From contig NZ_LT629781.1 in the NCBI RefSeq assembly GCF_900105685.1, positions 124,001 to 188,000 on the forward strand: DNA of 64,000 bases, in the 5' to 3' direction. A program made the translations under genes and the position numbers. This stretch comes from Verrucomicrobium sp. GAS474. GTDB lineage: Bacteria; Verrucomicrobiota; Verrucomicrobiia; Methylacidiphilales; GAS474. This document shows, in pieces, positions 53,001-61,984 of this stretch. Every line of letters starts with the position of its first letter. Position 1 is the first letter of the stretch. The notes under the pieces are model-generated. The model saw only the letters and a program-made list of their open reading frames with translations, was not told the origin of the DNA and searched no databases.

Positions 53001-56000
53001 TCGCGCCGCCCGAGCCGTTGATCGTGATCGTCGAGGTGGTGTTCGAGATCGTCGTCGCCGATTCGATGGAGACGCCGACCGAGGAACCCGTCGTCGTGCC
53101 GCCGAAGCCGCCGTAACCGGTGATGACCGTGGGGCCCGAGCCGATGTTAGAGACGATCGAGTCGTAAAGCTTCACGCCGTAGGAGCTGCCGCCGGCGGCT
53201 GAGAGGCCGCCCGTGCCGCTGATCGTGAGCCAGCCCGAGGTCGTCTCCGCCGTCGAGGAACTGACGGAGACACCGATGGAGGCGTTGATTCCCGATTGGC
53301 CGCCGATGCCGATGATCCCCAAGTCGCCGCTGTTGGTCCGCACCGTCGACCCGTTGAGGAAGACGCCGTAGGAGAAGGAGGCGCTATTGCCCGTCCCGGT
53401 CAGAAGCACCGTGCCGGTCCCGGTCGCCGTGACCGTGCTTCCGCTCAGGTAAAGGCCCATCGCGTAGGCCCCGTCGTGGCTCGTGCCGTCGAGGCTCACC
53501 GTTCCCGCCGAGGTCGAAATGAACGAGTAGCTGATCTCCGTGCCGTAGATCGAGTAGTTGGAGCTGCCGCCCGAGCCCGAGATCCCCAGGCTCCCCGTGC
53601 TGGTGCTGACCTGCGTGCCGTCCATGAGCTGGACGCCGTAGCTGATGGTATTGCTGCCGGTCGCCTGCCCGCCGGTGCCGTGGATCGAGATGGCACCGCT
53701 CCCCGTCGCGGTGATCGAGCCCGTCGTCGTGTAGACGCCCGCGCTCGTCAGATCGGAAGCCGTGCCGGCCGTGCCGGTGATCGAAAGGGTCCCGTCGACC
53801 AGCGTCACCGTCGAGGAGGAGAGCGAGACGCCGTAGGAATTGTTCCCCGACTGGCCGGAGCCCGAAAGGGTGATCGAGCCCGTCCCGCTCGCCTGGAGCA
53901 CGCTGCCCCCGGCGATGCCGATGCCGTAGGAGGCGTGGCCGGTCGCCGCCGCGCCCGTGCCGGAGATCGAAATGGTCCCGGCCGCCGTCGTGACCGTCGA
54001 GCCGCTGAGGGAGACGCCGTACGTGTCGGTCGAGGCGGAGGCCGAGGCCGTCCCGTTGATCGTCACCCCGCTCCCGGCGCTCACCGAGAAGCCGGAGAGG
54101 GCGACGCCGCCCGCGGTGGAGATGATCGAGACCGAGCCCGAGGTGGCGCTGAACGAGCCGCCGCCGAGCCGGATCGAGACGGCATCGGTGTAGCTGATGT
54201 TCCCCGAGGTCGAGACGACGTTCAGGCCGGTGAAGCCGGCGTTGTAGACCGAGGCGAGGCTGCCGCTGCTGACGTAGACCGTCGAGGTCGTCGCCGCGCC
54301 GGAGGAACCGAGGTTGATGTTGCCGCCGCCGAATTGCTTCAGCGTCAGGACGCCGGTGCCGAGGAAGGTGGTGTTCCCGGTGAGGGTGACCTGGCCGTTG
54401 GCCGTCAGCGTCACGGCCCCGCTGCCGAGGTTGACCGAGGAGTTCGTGATGTTCAGACCGTTCGGGGTGCCGCTCGCCGCGCTGTAGCCGCTGAGGGTCG
54501 TCGAGCCGCCCGAGTTGCTGATCGTCGCGGTGTTCGCGTAGAGGCCGAGACCGCTGGTGCCGCTGCCGGAGATGACGAGGTTGCCGACGCCGGCCTGCTT
54601 GATCAGGGAGCCGCCCGCGAGGTAGAGGCCGTAATCGGCGCCCGCCCCGGCGAGCTGCAATTGCCCGCCCGTCGCCTGGACGACGGCGTTGACGAGCTGG
54701 ATGCCGATCGAGCCGTTCGTCCCCGCCGTGCCGCCCGTACCGTTGAGGGTCACCGTCCCGGCGCTGGTCGCCTTCACCGTCCCGTTGTTCAGGTAGATGC
54801 CGTAAGCCTCCCCGGCCGAGGTGGAACCGCCCGTACCGTTGATCAGGATGTTCCCCGTCGTCGCCGTCACCGTGGAGCCGCTGATGGAGACGCCGTCGGC
54901 GACCAGGCCGACGCCCGAGGCTCCCGCCCCCCTGATCGTGATGGCACCCGCCCCCGCATCGAGGGTCGAGCCGGAGGTGAGGGAGACGCCGTTGACGCTC
55001 GTGAACTGCGTGTAGTTGTAATTGTTGACCGAGGCGACGCCGAGCGCCGAGCCGGTGCCGCCGCTCCCGCTGCCGATGACGATCGAGCCGCCGTCGGTGA
55101 CGATCGTCGCGCCGTAGAGGTAGACCGAGCCGCCGGTCGCCGTGCCGCCGTTGCCGTTGGTGCCGTTGGCGAAGGAGGTCAGGACGAGGCTCAGCGTCCC
55201 GTAGCTGCCCGAGTGGGAGATTTCCCAGTCGACCGAGGTGAAGGTGATGTCGAGGTCGGCGGCGAGGGTCAGCTTGTGGCTGTAAGGCATGAGCGCCGTC
55301 TGGTTGGAGCCGTTGACGATGATGTTCCCGCTCGCGGAGACGATGACGTCGTTCGTGCTCAGGGCGGTGAAAAGAGTCGCGTCGTTGATGCCGCCCGTCC
55401 CCCCGCCCGAGCTGAAGACCCAGAACCCCGACCCGCTCGAACTCGAGCCGGTGGTCGAGTAGCTGCCGATGTAAACGTCCTGCGGATCGAGGAGCCAGGT
55501 GCCGCCGTTCGTGTCGACGTGGCCATCGGCATAGAGCGTGTGGCCGCTGGTCTCGACCCAGCCGCCGCTGCCGCCGCCCGCACCCTTCGCGGTGATGTTC
55601 CCGTAGAAGCGGGTGGTGTCGTTGGCCCAGACGGTGACCTGGCCGCCGTCGCCAAGGACGAGGGCGTCGGCGCTGATCGTGGTGTCGCTCCCGACGTAGG
55701 TGCTGATGGCGTTGTAGACGGTGCTGTCGCCGGTCCCGTGGGGGCTGCCGCCGATGTGGATGACGCCGCCGCCCGCAGGGCCGCTCGCGGTGACGCTCCC
55801 GGTGCCGTAGAGGGCGACGTAGTCGCCGCTCAGTTCGACGAGGCCGCCTTTGCCGCTGGTGGCGCTGGCGTCGACGGTGCCGTTGACGAGGGTGGTGCCG
55901 CCCGATCCGCTCTGGACTTTGATGGTGCCGCCGCTGCCGTCGGCGTTCTTGGCGGCGAGGGTGCCGCTGCTGCTGAGGGTGCCTCCCGCGGCGCTGAGGT

Positions 56001-56847
56001 GGATGACGCCGTTCTTGGCCGTGGCTCCGGTGGCGCGGACGACGCCGGTGTTGTTGATGGCGAGGCTGTAGAGGTTGCCGGTGGCTTTGAGGTCGGCCTG
56101 GACGGCGTTGATGAGGCCGCTGTTGTTGATGCCGGTGCCGGCTCCGCTGCTGAGGCTGCCGCTCCCGACGCGGACGAGGCCGCCTTCGGGGACGCCGGTG
56201 GTCAGATAAAGTTCGTCGGTTGCGTAGACGCCGACGAGGCCGCCTTTGCCCGCGACTTCGCTGGCGTTGACGGTGCCCTGGTTGTCGATGTGTTTGGCGA
56301 TGAGGTAAACATCTCCACCGACGGCGTTGATGGTGCCGAGGTTGGTGATGGCGGCGGTGCTATTGCCGACGAAGTGCATCGCGCCGCTCCCGTTGTTGGC
56401 GATGAAGTCGGCGTTGTTGATGTCGAGGGTGCTCGCCATGAACCCGGCGGTGTTGACGATGCCGGTGGCGCCGATCATGACGCCGTTGGGGTTGATGAGG
56501 AAGACTTTGCCGTTGGAACTCAACGTGCCGTAGATCTGGGAGAGGTTGGTCCCGACGACGCGGTTGAGGACGGTGCTGTTGGCGTCGCTCTGGATGAATT
56601 TGGTCAATTCCCCAGCCCCGATGCTGAAGTCTTGCCAGTTGATGACGGCTCCGTTGCTGTTGACGACGGTCAATGTGTTGCCGCTGCTGCTGATGTTGGC
56701 CGTGCCACTGACGACGTCGCCCCCGGTGGGGTTCGCTCGCAGTTCCCACGGGGTCACGCTGAGGCCCACCATGATCCCCAACAAAAAGATACCGGCCAGC
56801 CGTCCCCGCTGGTTTTGCCCGACACGGGCCCCTTTATTCCCCATCAT
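47086..56847 (-). CDS. Giant two-partner-secretion (filamentous haemagglutinin-like) adhesin
   Basis: 3253 residues. A signal peptide (AGIFLLGIMVGLSVTPWELR, cleavage near A38-N39) leads to a TpsA secretion domain (about 39-290): VVNSNGAVINWQDFSIGAGE, NRVVGTNLSQIYGTLSSNGK, and the hallmark NPNG at 119-122. GGWVETSGHTLYADGHVDTN and TWLLDPQDVYIG near 435-460 are typical of such proteins. From about 640 to 3000 the protein is degenerate repeats of roughly 40-50 residues with a GTGG...SYGVS theme, expected to form a beta-helix. The last 150 residues are Thr/Ser-rich and end PPPPALGLSVSPQVKADLSA. It would be threaded through an outer-membrane TpsB, which is not here, and act in adhesion or biofilm. 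The reading frame is intact. Confidence 0.88.
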   Translation of the reverse strand: MMGNKGARVGQNQRGRLAGIFLLGIMVGLSVTPWELRANPTGGDVVSGTANISSSGNTLTVVNSNGAVINWQDFSIGAGELTKFIQSDANSTVLNRVVGTNLSQIYGTLSSNGKVFLINPNGVMIGATGIVNTAGFMASTLDINNADFIANNGSGAMHFVGNSTAAITNLGTINAVGGDVYLIAKHIDNQGTVNASEVAGKGGLVGVYATDELYLTTGVPEGGLVRVGSGSLSSGAGTGINNSGLINAVQADLKATGNLYSLAINNTGVVRATGATAKNGVIHLSAAGGTLSSSGTLAAKNADGSGGTIKVQSGSGGTTLVNGTVDASATSGKGGLVELSGDYVALYGTGSVTASGPAGGGVIHIGGSPHGTGDSTVYNAISTYVGSDTTISADALVLGDGGQVTVWANDTTRFYGNITAKGAGGGSGGWVETSGHTLYADGHVDTNGGTWLLDPQDVYIGSYSTTGSSSSGSGFWVFSSGGGTGGINDATLFTALSTNDVIVSASGNIIVNGSNQTALMPYSHKLTLAADLDITFTSVDWEISHSGSYGTLSLVLTSFANGTNGNGGTATGGSVYLYGATIVTDGGSIVIGSGSGGTGSALGVASVNNYNYTQFTSVNGVSLTSGSTLDAGAGAITIRGAGASGVGLVADGVSISGSTVTATTGNILINGTGGSTSAGEAYGIYLNNGTVKATSAGTVTLNGTGGTAGTNGSIGIQLVNAVVQATGGQLQLAGAGADYGLYLAGGSLIKQAGVGNLVISGSGTSGLGLYANTATISNSGGSTTLSGYSAASGTPNGLNITNSSVNLGSGAVTLTANGQVTLTGNTTFLGTGVLTLKQFGGGNINLGSSGAATTSTVYVSSGSLASVYNAGFTGLNVVSTSGNISYTDAVSIRLGGGSFSATSGSVSIISTAGGVALSGFSVSAGSGVTINGTASASASTDTYGVSLSGSTVTTAAGTISISGTGAAATGHASYGIGIAGGSVLQASGTGSITLSGSGQSGNNSYGVSLSSSTVTLVDGTLSITGTAGTASDLTSAGVYTTTGSITATGSGAISIHGTGGQATGSNTISYGVQLMDGTQVSTSTGSLGISGSGGSSNYSIYGTEISYSFISTSAGTVSLDGTSHDGAYAMGLYLSGSTVTATGTGTVLLTGTGNSASFSYGVFLNGSTVRTNSGDLGIIGIGGQSGINASIGVSVSSSTAETTSGWLTISGTGGLSAAGGSSYGVKLYDSIVSNIGSGPTVITGYGGFGGTTTGSSVGVSIESATTISNTTSTITINGSGGATSGNSKNSIGVSISGSTVATTGSAAIHLSGTGGDTSGTLSGSIGVDLEPGAMVNLVDGYLTLTGTGGYATVTSAGIVGNGAQITLSGGGHGQITGNAGSGDLSYGIEMDTTTLLGNTNAIELQGYGNQASDSSIGIHFNGTAITHSGGIYFSGSGGSAAGTASYGIEVDGATFTGLAFAGGVEFDGTGGQSVRSYGVSISNATFSMVTTTTAFSASGTASLGSSESFGVRLDTVSISASGDITVSGTGGATSSGISYGVSMSGVTATSSSGNIHVDGTADASATSRYDILLSSTSLAATMGNLSLIGNAAGSINADGTSSLTAGGTLTVDSSGDLNFATGSSATGYGVNISASGTQVNGATITVTGSPVVVQYAYPGSDVSISGGSGDLNYDGAGTVGNGLLSGALGTDAGGVTISGDNIYWTGSFTFASGGSRNVTFSAVHDIKLGIDSGGTTVGLSVDNTTAAAASLTFLAGGNIYADTFLVNRNGGTQTIDLTFNAAAVSIQNSFFAGNGSISVTATAGGLAISNSTLAAGTGVTLNGTIPSVGYVDTFAVSLSNSTVTTTGGDIVITGTGTAISNGGTAYGNYGIYGIAAIIENTGTGDVTLNGTGAGNAANPSGISAGISLNSGSTLTTASGNIILNGTGGQASNATYGVNFDSTSTGSAAGTGGITITGTTATDSSGIYSFGINIEYNSGAVSLQTAAGSIALYGTGGASTYSVGVRLPSVKIQSGGGDITISGTGGVSTGAPVYATTGIDMFSAGTGSTISTTGTGSIHIDGTTQEATNLTTGVNVDSTSFSVVDGLLSISGAGGTAVNGSVGVALLSATLTASGSGAVVVNGTGGSISSGTSYGVSISGSTLTATTGDLSVTAVTSGILSIDGTSALAAGGALAVHGATDINLASGTRLTGRTVDLNAAGSLHDLGAIITVTGNNLSFSGTSGDASDDGHGNLGNGALSDSFSTSTGGVTISADNIYWTGSFVFASGGSHSVTFSATNNISLGINSGGTTVGLNVDNTTGTAASLTFNAGGNIYADTFMVNHNGGGNTAINLAFTAASGIVSIKNSILNSNGTISMIANAGGVLIDNASVLAQGGVTIHGTALTSTLGDTAGVLINNSAVSTDTGDIEIVGNGALATGHDSYGVRISGSSLNASGTATLHLTGHAGTGDNSYGVSVDSDSTLYTVDGQVIVSGTGSDAVNGDSYGISFSDSTAQGDGAGGFSFIGTGGTGGSSTGVYLGMGMYESSATVLLNAGTLHIEGTGATATNNESNGVVLSNASATVGGSISISGTGGTATNGYSNGVSLSDGTLGTTGTGTITITGVSHAAQYSYGVYIDSMIITAASNNLTINGTGGITSGGSSIGVYVYADSSTFTAGGIGNLQVIGVGGSGDDSTGIWIDSGTTLQCDSGSITLTGTGGAASVGDTVGVVLSSMQVASNGAGITISGTGDTAMSGNSYGIELVSSTVQVGGPGALTLNGRAGSGTNATGVFADSYTHLTAAGSGSIFVSGTGGTSLPGQNYANYGIYFTGTQVTATTGNIILSGTGGPTGTLVSTLGVGTFNGDAGMTQISTGGTGSITISGIGGVSSDATSLTVVDGNIAVTALNGGTFSVLHTTWNATGTGSIAATAATINGGGLIAMTASGNQTYTATGGGITLGYYNQETQFSTMGGALLFNGNFTLNANASVYLGGTVTGNLTVTSGGLVSQSSALVVGGDLNVTAGSGYSIALTNTGNLFAGSITIHSVSTITSPSVQLAYRSAATQTGGSAYSISGPNGTLSTSLSTGATSGMNTFAAGNATITVSGSGTATTVTSTITEGSASLTIAAGLGAPSVPAATSAAASTSAASAAVIVQVVTKAADATTTATSTTTTVTSTPVVKTSDTTPDAVSGNDDSSKKTTADGKTDNGKKSSTMGNTSTTTTTTTANGKETVMGPGTVAAIGGLPGGGGAPPPPALGLSVSPQVKADLSAAIFGR
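49715..50190 (-). repeat. Second copy of a ~155-residue module inside the adhesin
   Basis: Encodes GGVTISADNIYWTGSFVFAS, HSVTFSATNNISLGINSGGT and GGNIYADTFMVNHNGG. It corresponds to the block at 51385-51845 with similar residues throughout and about 1.66 kb offset. It shows that the repeat array grew partly by segmental duplication of larger blocks. Confidence 0.75.
51385..51845 (-). repeat. First copy of a ~155-residue module inside the adhesin
   Basis: Encodes GGVTISGDNIYWTGSFTFAS, RNVTFSAVHDIKLGIDSGGT and GGNIYADTFLVNRNGG, closely matching the module at 49715-50190. The shared order of about eight short motifs excludes chance. Confidence 0.75.
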
Positions 56848-56893
56848 ATATGTCGGTATCTCTTTTTAAATCAGGCAGTTAGTCTCGTTTGAA

Positions 56894-56909
56894 GTGAATC
56901 GCGTTTCAC
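56894..56909. promoter_or_regulatory. Near-perfect palindrome upstream of the adhesin (possible operator)
   Basis: GTGAATCGCGTTTCAC is symmetric (GTGAA-N-CGCG-N-TTCAC) except for one base pair. It lies 47-62 bases before the adhesin ATG, next to a possible TTCAAA/TTTAAA promoter pair on the minus strand. The size and symmetry are those of a dimeric repressor site. Regulator unknown. Confidence 0.4.
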
Positions 56910-56928
56910 ACGTACCCAAGCAGATCAT

Positions 56929-56973
56929 CGCACTCTGGAGAATGAGTAGTAATACCCATCTTTCCAGAGTGCG
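56929..56973. repeat. Perfect 11-bp inverted repeat between thiC and the adhesin
   Basis: CGCACTCTGGA (56929-56939) pairs exactly with TCCAGAGTGCG (56963-56973) across a 23-base spacer. It lies 33 bases after the thiC stop, so it could end thiC transcription, but there is no T-run after it on the minus strand. It could equally be a binding site upstream of the adhesin promoter. Confidence 0.5.
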
Positions 56974-57005
56974 AAAAGCTGAAATAGGGAAACCGAGGGA
57001 GAGGC

Positions 57006-59024
<2,019 letters not shown>

Positions 59025-59045
59025 TCACGCGCACGCGCCGCTTCG

Positions 59046-59145
59046 GCTTCCTCCCTACGCCAGCATGATCTGGATCAGGTTCATCGGGTCGTCGCCTCTC
59101 GATGGCGACCTCTCAGTCCCTCCTTGGGACTCCCCGTCCCCGGAA
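59046..59145 (-). promoter_or_regulatory. TPP riboswitch (THI element) of thiC
   Basis: On the minus strand the conserved pieces occur in order: GGGGAGTCCC, GGGACTGAGAGG (the CUGAGA of the pyrimidine-sensing arm), then ACCCGATGAACCTGATCC and GATCATGCTGGCGTAGGGAG (pyrophosphate-sensing arm and 3' helix). P1 can close with CTTCC against GGAAG. It lies about 75 bases before the thiC ATG. Binding of thiamine pyrophosphate would reduce thiC expression. The Pyr-rich CCCCTCCTCC downstream suggests control at translation initiation, but no clear terminator was seen. Confidence 0.93.
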
Positions 59146-59163
59146 GCATACGCCGCCCCCCGA

Positions 59164-60855
59164 TTATTGCAACCGCAGAACCCCCACCGCCACGAGCATC
59201 CCGGCCGCCGAGAAAGCCAGCGACGCCCAGAGGGCGACCCGCCATCCCCTCCCCGCCTGGCGGAAGGCGACCCCCGCCGCGATGACGAGGCCGGGCCATT
59301 GGACCGCCTCGAAGACCCGGTGCCAGTCGGTCGCCAGGAACTGGAGCCCGAGGGCGATCCCCTGCCCCGCGAGGAGCGCCCAGAAGACCGGGCGGTTCAC
59401 CCGCCACAGCGCCGCGCCGAGGAGGAGGACGAAGGGCCAGAGCCAGGCGTGGAGGCCGCCGAAGAAGAGGGCCTTGTGCTCGGCGATATGCTGGACCATC
59501 CCCCACAGGCCCCAGCCTTGGGCGAAGGCGAGCCGCTGCCCCTCGGCCCCCGCGAAGCCGACGGCGTGGTACCAGCCCCAGAAGAAGAGCTGCCCCGCCG
59601 CGAGGGCCGGCAGGAGGGAGAGGAGACGCCACGTCGCGCGCCCGCGATCGTCGCTCGATGCCACGCGGGCGAGGCCGCCCGTCAGCAGCATCCCCACCGT
59701 CAGCGGCCCGTGGCCGAGCATGGCGAGGAATGCCGCCGGGAAGCGGACCCCGGAACGCCCGTGCCAGAGCGCCAGCGAGGCGAAGAAGATCGCCGTCCCG
59801 TCGGCGAAGCCCGGCTTCTTCAGCAGGCCGGAGCAGCCCGGCAGGCCGAAGAAGAGCGGGCTCCCCAGGATGCCGACGAGCGCCACCACCTCGGCCCAGC
59901 CGGGGCGGAGCCGCGTCTCCCGCAGGATCGTCCAGCCGACGGTGAAAAAGACGAGGAGGGAAAGGACCGTCGCCGCGATCGTGAAATCGGAGTCCCACCG
60001 GATCTCCGAAAGCCGGATCAGCCACGGGAAGAGCGGCGATTCCGATTCCGTCGCCGCCCGCGGCACGCCGTCGAGGTCCCACGACATGACCGAATAGGAG
60101 CCGAGGACGAGCGGCTCCAGCGTTCCCCGGTGGAACATCAGCCGCCAGCCGATCAGCGCGGCGGGGACGAGGAGCGCGAGGCGTCCGAACTCCCCGTTGC
60201 GGAACGAAAGCGAGGCGACCGCCGCCGCCGCGAGCCAGCAGCCTCCGAAGAAGAGCGTCCCCTCGGCGGCGATCCGGCGGAACGCCCGGACCCACTGCGG
60301 CGTCCCGCCGTCCCGGGTCCAGGCCGCGCGGCCCAGCCAGATCCGGCCCGTCTCCGGGCTTTCGGGCGCGACGTTCGAGATCACGATGCCGAGTTCCCGG
60401 CAGTCGCGCTCCATCGTCAACAAGTCGAACCAGCCGATCCGCACCGGCCGATCGCCGATCCGGCTCCGGCGGCTATTCCAGAAATTGCCGTCGACCTTGT
60501 ATTCCTTCGCTCCGGGGACGCCATCGTAGGTCAGCCGGAAGCGGAAGAGGGTGCTCGAGATCCCGGGGTTCCCGTCGACCCAGCCGAAGAGGGCGAGCGA
60601 GTGGATTTCTCCCTTCCGGGTCCCTTCGCCCAATGACGAACTCAAGCCCGGTATCGGGATCACCCGGCCCGGGGCGATCTCGCGCTCGCCGCGTTGGAAT
60701 TCGAGTTCGACCCCCGGCTCCGAAACCCGGAGCCGCCCTTCGGTGATGTCGAGGGCGAGCCAGAGCGTCAGGAAAAATCCGGCCAGCAACGCGAGCGTGA
60801 AGAGGCCGGGGTTCTTCGTCCAAAAACTGCCGCCGCCGTAGGCCGTGCCGATCAT
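59164..60855 (-). CDS. Polytopic membrane protein, function unknown
   Basis: 563 residues. A first helix (GLFTLALLAGFFLTLWLALD) is followed by a periplasmic beta-rich domain of about 150 residues (LFRFRLTYDGVPGAKEYKVD), then about eight helices (GTLFFGGCWLAAAAVASLSF, IAATVLSLLVFFTVGWTILR, LLLGAALWRVNRPVFWALLA). The layout resembles the GT-C membrane transferases in the polysaccharide cluster, but no D-D catalytic loop was found, and I do not recognise a family. Its stop lies 19 bases before the TPP riboswitch, so the thiC promoter must lie within its 3' end. Confidence 0.65.
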   Translation of the reverse strand: MIGTAYGGGSFWTKNPGLFTLALLAGFFLTLWLALDITEGRLRVSEPGVELEFQRGEREIAPGRVIPIPGLSSSLGEGTRKGEIHSLALFGWVDGNPGISSTLFRFRLTYDGVPGAKEYKVDGNFWNSRRSRIGDRPVRIGWFDLLTMERDCRELGIVISNVAPESPETGRIWLGRAAWTRDGGTPQWVRAFRRIAAEGTLFFGGCWLAAAAVASLSFRNGEFGRLALLVPAALIGWRLMFHRGTLEPLVLGSYSVMSWDLDGVPRAATESESPLFPWLIRLSEIRWDSDFTIAATVLSLLVFFTVGWTILRETRLRPGWAEVVALVGILGSPLFFGLPGCSGLLKKPGFADGTAIFFASLALWHGRSGVRFPAAFLAMLGHGPLTVGMLLTGGLARVASSDDRGRATWRLLSLLPALAAGQLFFWGWYHAVGFAGAEGQRLAFAQGWGLWGMVQHIAEHKALFFGGLHAWLWPFVLLLGAALWRVNRPVFWALLAGQGIALGLQFLATDWHRVFEAVQWPGLVIAAGVAFRQAGRGWRVALWASLAFSAAGMLVAVGVLRLQ

Positions 60856-60932
60856 GCCCGGACTCTACAATGCCGCCCCGGGAGGCACAAAGAGGAAAGA
60901 GAGGAAATGGCCCGGCGAAGCGGGAGCGGGAA

Positions 60933-61532
60933 TCACCGCAGGCTCTTTGCCTTCTCCGGCCCCTTCCACAGGCCGACCGCGCCGAGGATTCCCTTCGCCT
61001 GCGGAGCGATCCCCTCGATCCGGTCGTAGACCTCGTAGGGCGCGTGGATCGAATGAAGGGAATGGGCGATGAGCTGGCCGCACCGTTCGCGGGCTCCGTC
61101 GAAACAGCGGACGGTCCCGATATCGGCCATCGACTCCCACGACCGGGAGACGACATCGAGCGCCGTCACCTCCCCGCCCCAGAGCGCATGCCACGTCTCG
61201 CCTTTCCGGAAGAAGATCCGGCGGGAGGTCACCGCATAGCCGGTCTGCGAGTAAAGGCGGAGGCGATGGGCGAGGACGCCCAGGGCGACCACACTCGGCC
61301 CCGTCAGGTGGAGCGCGGTGAAGAAGGGACGGAACCAAGTCACTCCCTGGAAGCGGGCATAGAACAGCGAGAAGAGCTTCGAGCCATGATGAAAATCGAG
61401 GATGGCCCAGCCGAAGGAGAGGAGGAAGAAGAAGAAAGCGGAAGCGAAATGGGCAAGCACCGCGGGACGGCCTTCCCACAGTACGATCTCGTCGGCTTCG
61501 AGGTCTTCGGAGAAATTGAGGCCGGGCCGCAT
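60933..61532 (-). CDS. bPH2-like (YdbS-type) membrane protein
   Basis: 199 residues. EADEIVLWEGRPAVLAHFAS at the N-terminus is the E-x-x-L-W-x-G-R-P start of bacterial PH-domain (DUF304-type) proteins. Two membrane helices follow (ASAFFFFLLSFGWAILDFHH, GPSVVALGVLAHRLRLYSQT), and then YAVTSRRIFFRKGETWHALW, the conserved Y-x-V-T-x-x-R segment of the family. Function of these proteins is not settled. It lies between rpoC and the membrane protein at 59164, alone behind an AT-rich stretch. Confidence 0.7.
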   Translation of the reverse strand: MRPGLNFSEDLEADEIVLWEGRPAVLAHFASAFFFFLLSFGWAILDFHHGSKLFSLFYARFQGVTWFRPFFTALHLTGPSVVALGVLAHRLRLYSQTGYAVTSRRIFFRKGETWHALWGGEVTALDVVSRSWESMADIGTVRCFDGARERCGQLIAHSLHSIHAPYEVYDRIEGIAPQAKGILGAVGLWKGPEKAKSLR

Positions 61533-61628
61533 GGGGCTACAAATTAGATTCCGGGGGCGGGGAGTGTCACTTAGAAAAAATGAAAATATTGTTTAAAAAT
61601 TAAACGGAAAAGGAGGGTGGGGGGAGGT

Positions 61629-61726
61629 GCCCTTCGGGGCTTGCGCGGTCGACCCTGTACAGCTGGAGGCGATCCGCTTTATAGCCCAAGAGGGGCTTCG
61701 CCCCTCCTGGAACTTGTCTCCCGACC
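61629..61726 (+). repeat. Dispersed structured repeat, copy A
   Basis: GCCCTTCGGGGC (61629-61640) folds as a UUCG tetraloop hairpin. CCCTGTACAGCTGGAGGC (61653-61670) is the most conserved part, then CCGCTTTATAGCC, then a hairpin GAGGGGC-TTC-GCCCCTC (61690-61706), then CTGGAAC. The same parts in the same order occur at 42442-42545, and reverse-complemented at 34868-34964. It lies in the gap between rpoC and the PH-domain gene. Confidence 0.75.
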
Positions 61727-61941
61727 CTGCCAGTTAGTTTCCCCTTTACGAGGTGTTGCGCTATCGCGCAGGCAGTCCTGTTCTTAGGGCCTTAGCTAGG
61801 CGGACGCTCCCCTGCGCTTCGTCTCCTCACTGGATTAAAATCGGATGGTTCCGGTACGCCCGAGGGTACGTACTGAAGGGGGAGCTGTACCCATACGCCC
61901 TGACTCCTATTGGGAGAGATCCTCTCCCCTCCAAACAAAAA

Positions 61942-61965
61942 ACGCGTCCCCTTTCGGGGACGCGT
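61942..61965 (-). terminator. Rho-independent terminator of rpoC
   Basis: A perfect ten-base stem ACGCGTCCCC / GGGGACGCGT with a four-base loop (TTTC), followed on the minus strand by TTTTTTGTTTGG. It also has a short T-run on the plus strand, so it could stop transcription both ways. Confidence 0.93.
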
Positions 61966-61984
61966 TTTCTGGAGGTCGCTCGAC

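Larger units (their letters stand above)
61533..61984. other. Intergenic region without a gene (rpoC to PH-domain gene)
   Basis: 452 bases. It holds an AT-rich stretch (61570-61612) with GTTTAAAAATTAAAC that probably carries the promoter of the PH-domain gene, copy A of the dispersed repeat (61629-61726), about 200 bases of unassigned sequence with several short hairpins (for example GGGAGAGATCCTCTCCC near 61912-61928), and the rpoC terminator. No gene is seen. Confidence 0.7.

Noticed and set aside
47900-54900. Regularly spaced DNA repeats that could suggest a CRISPR array
   Set aside because: The repeats are degenerate, vary in spacing and lie in frame within one coding sequence. There are no identical direct repeats with unique spacers and no cas genes.
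61727-61940. Possible tRNA or other known RNA in the gap after rpoC
   Set aside because: Several short hairpins occur, but no cloverleaf, TTCGANTC arm or CCA end was found, and nothing matches a known RNA by eye.
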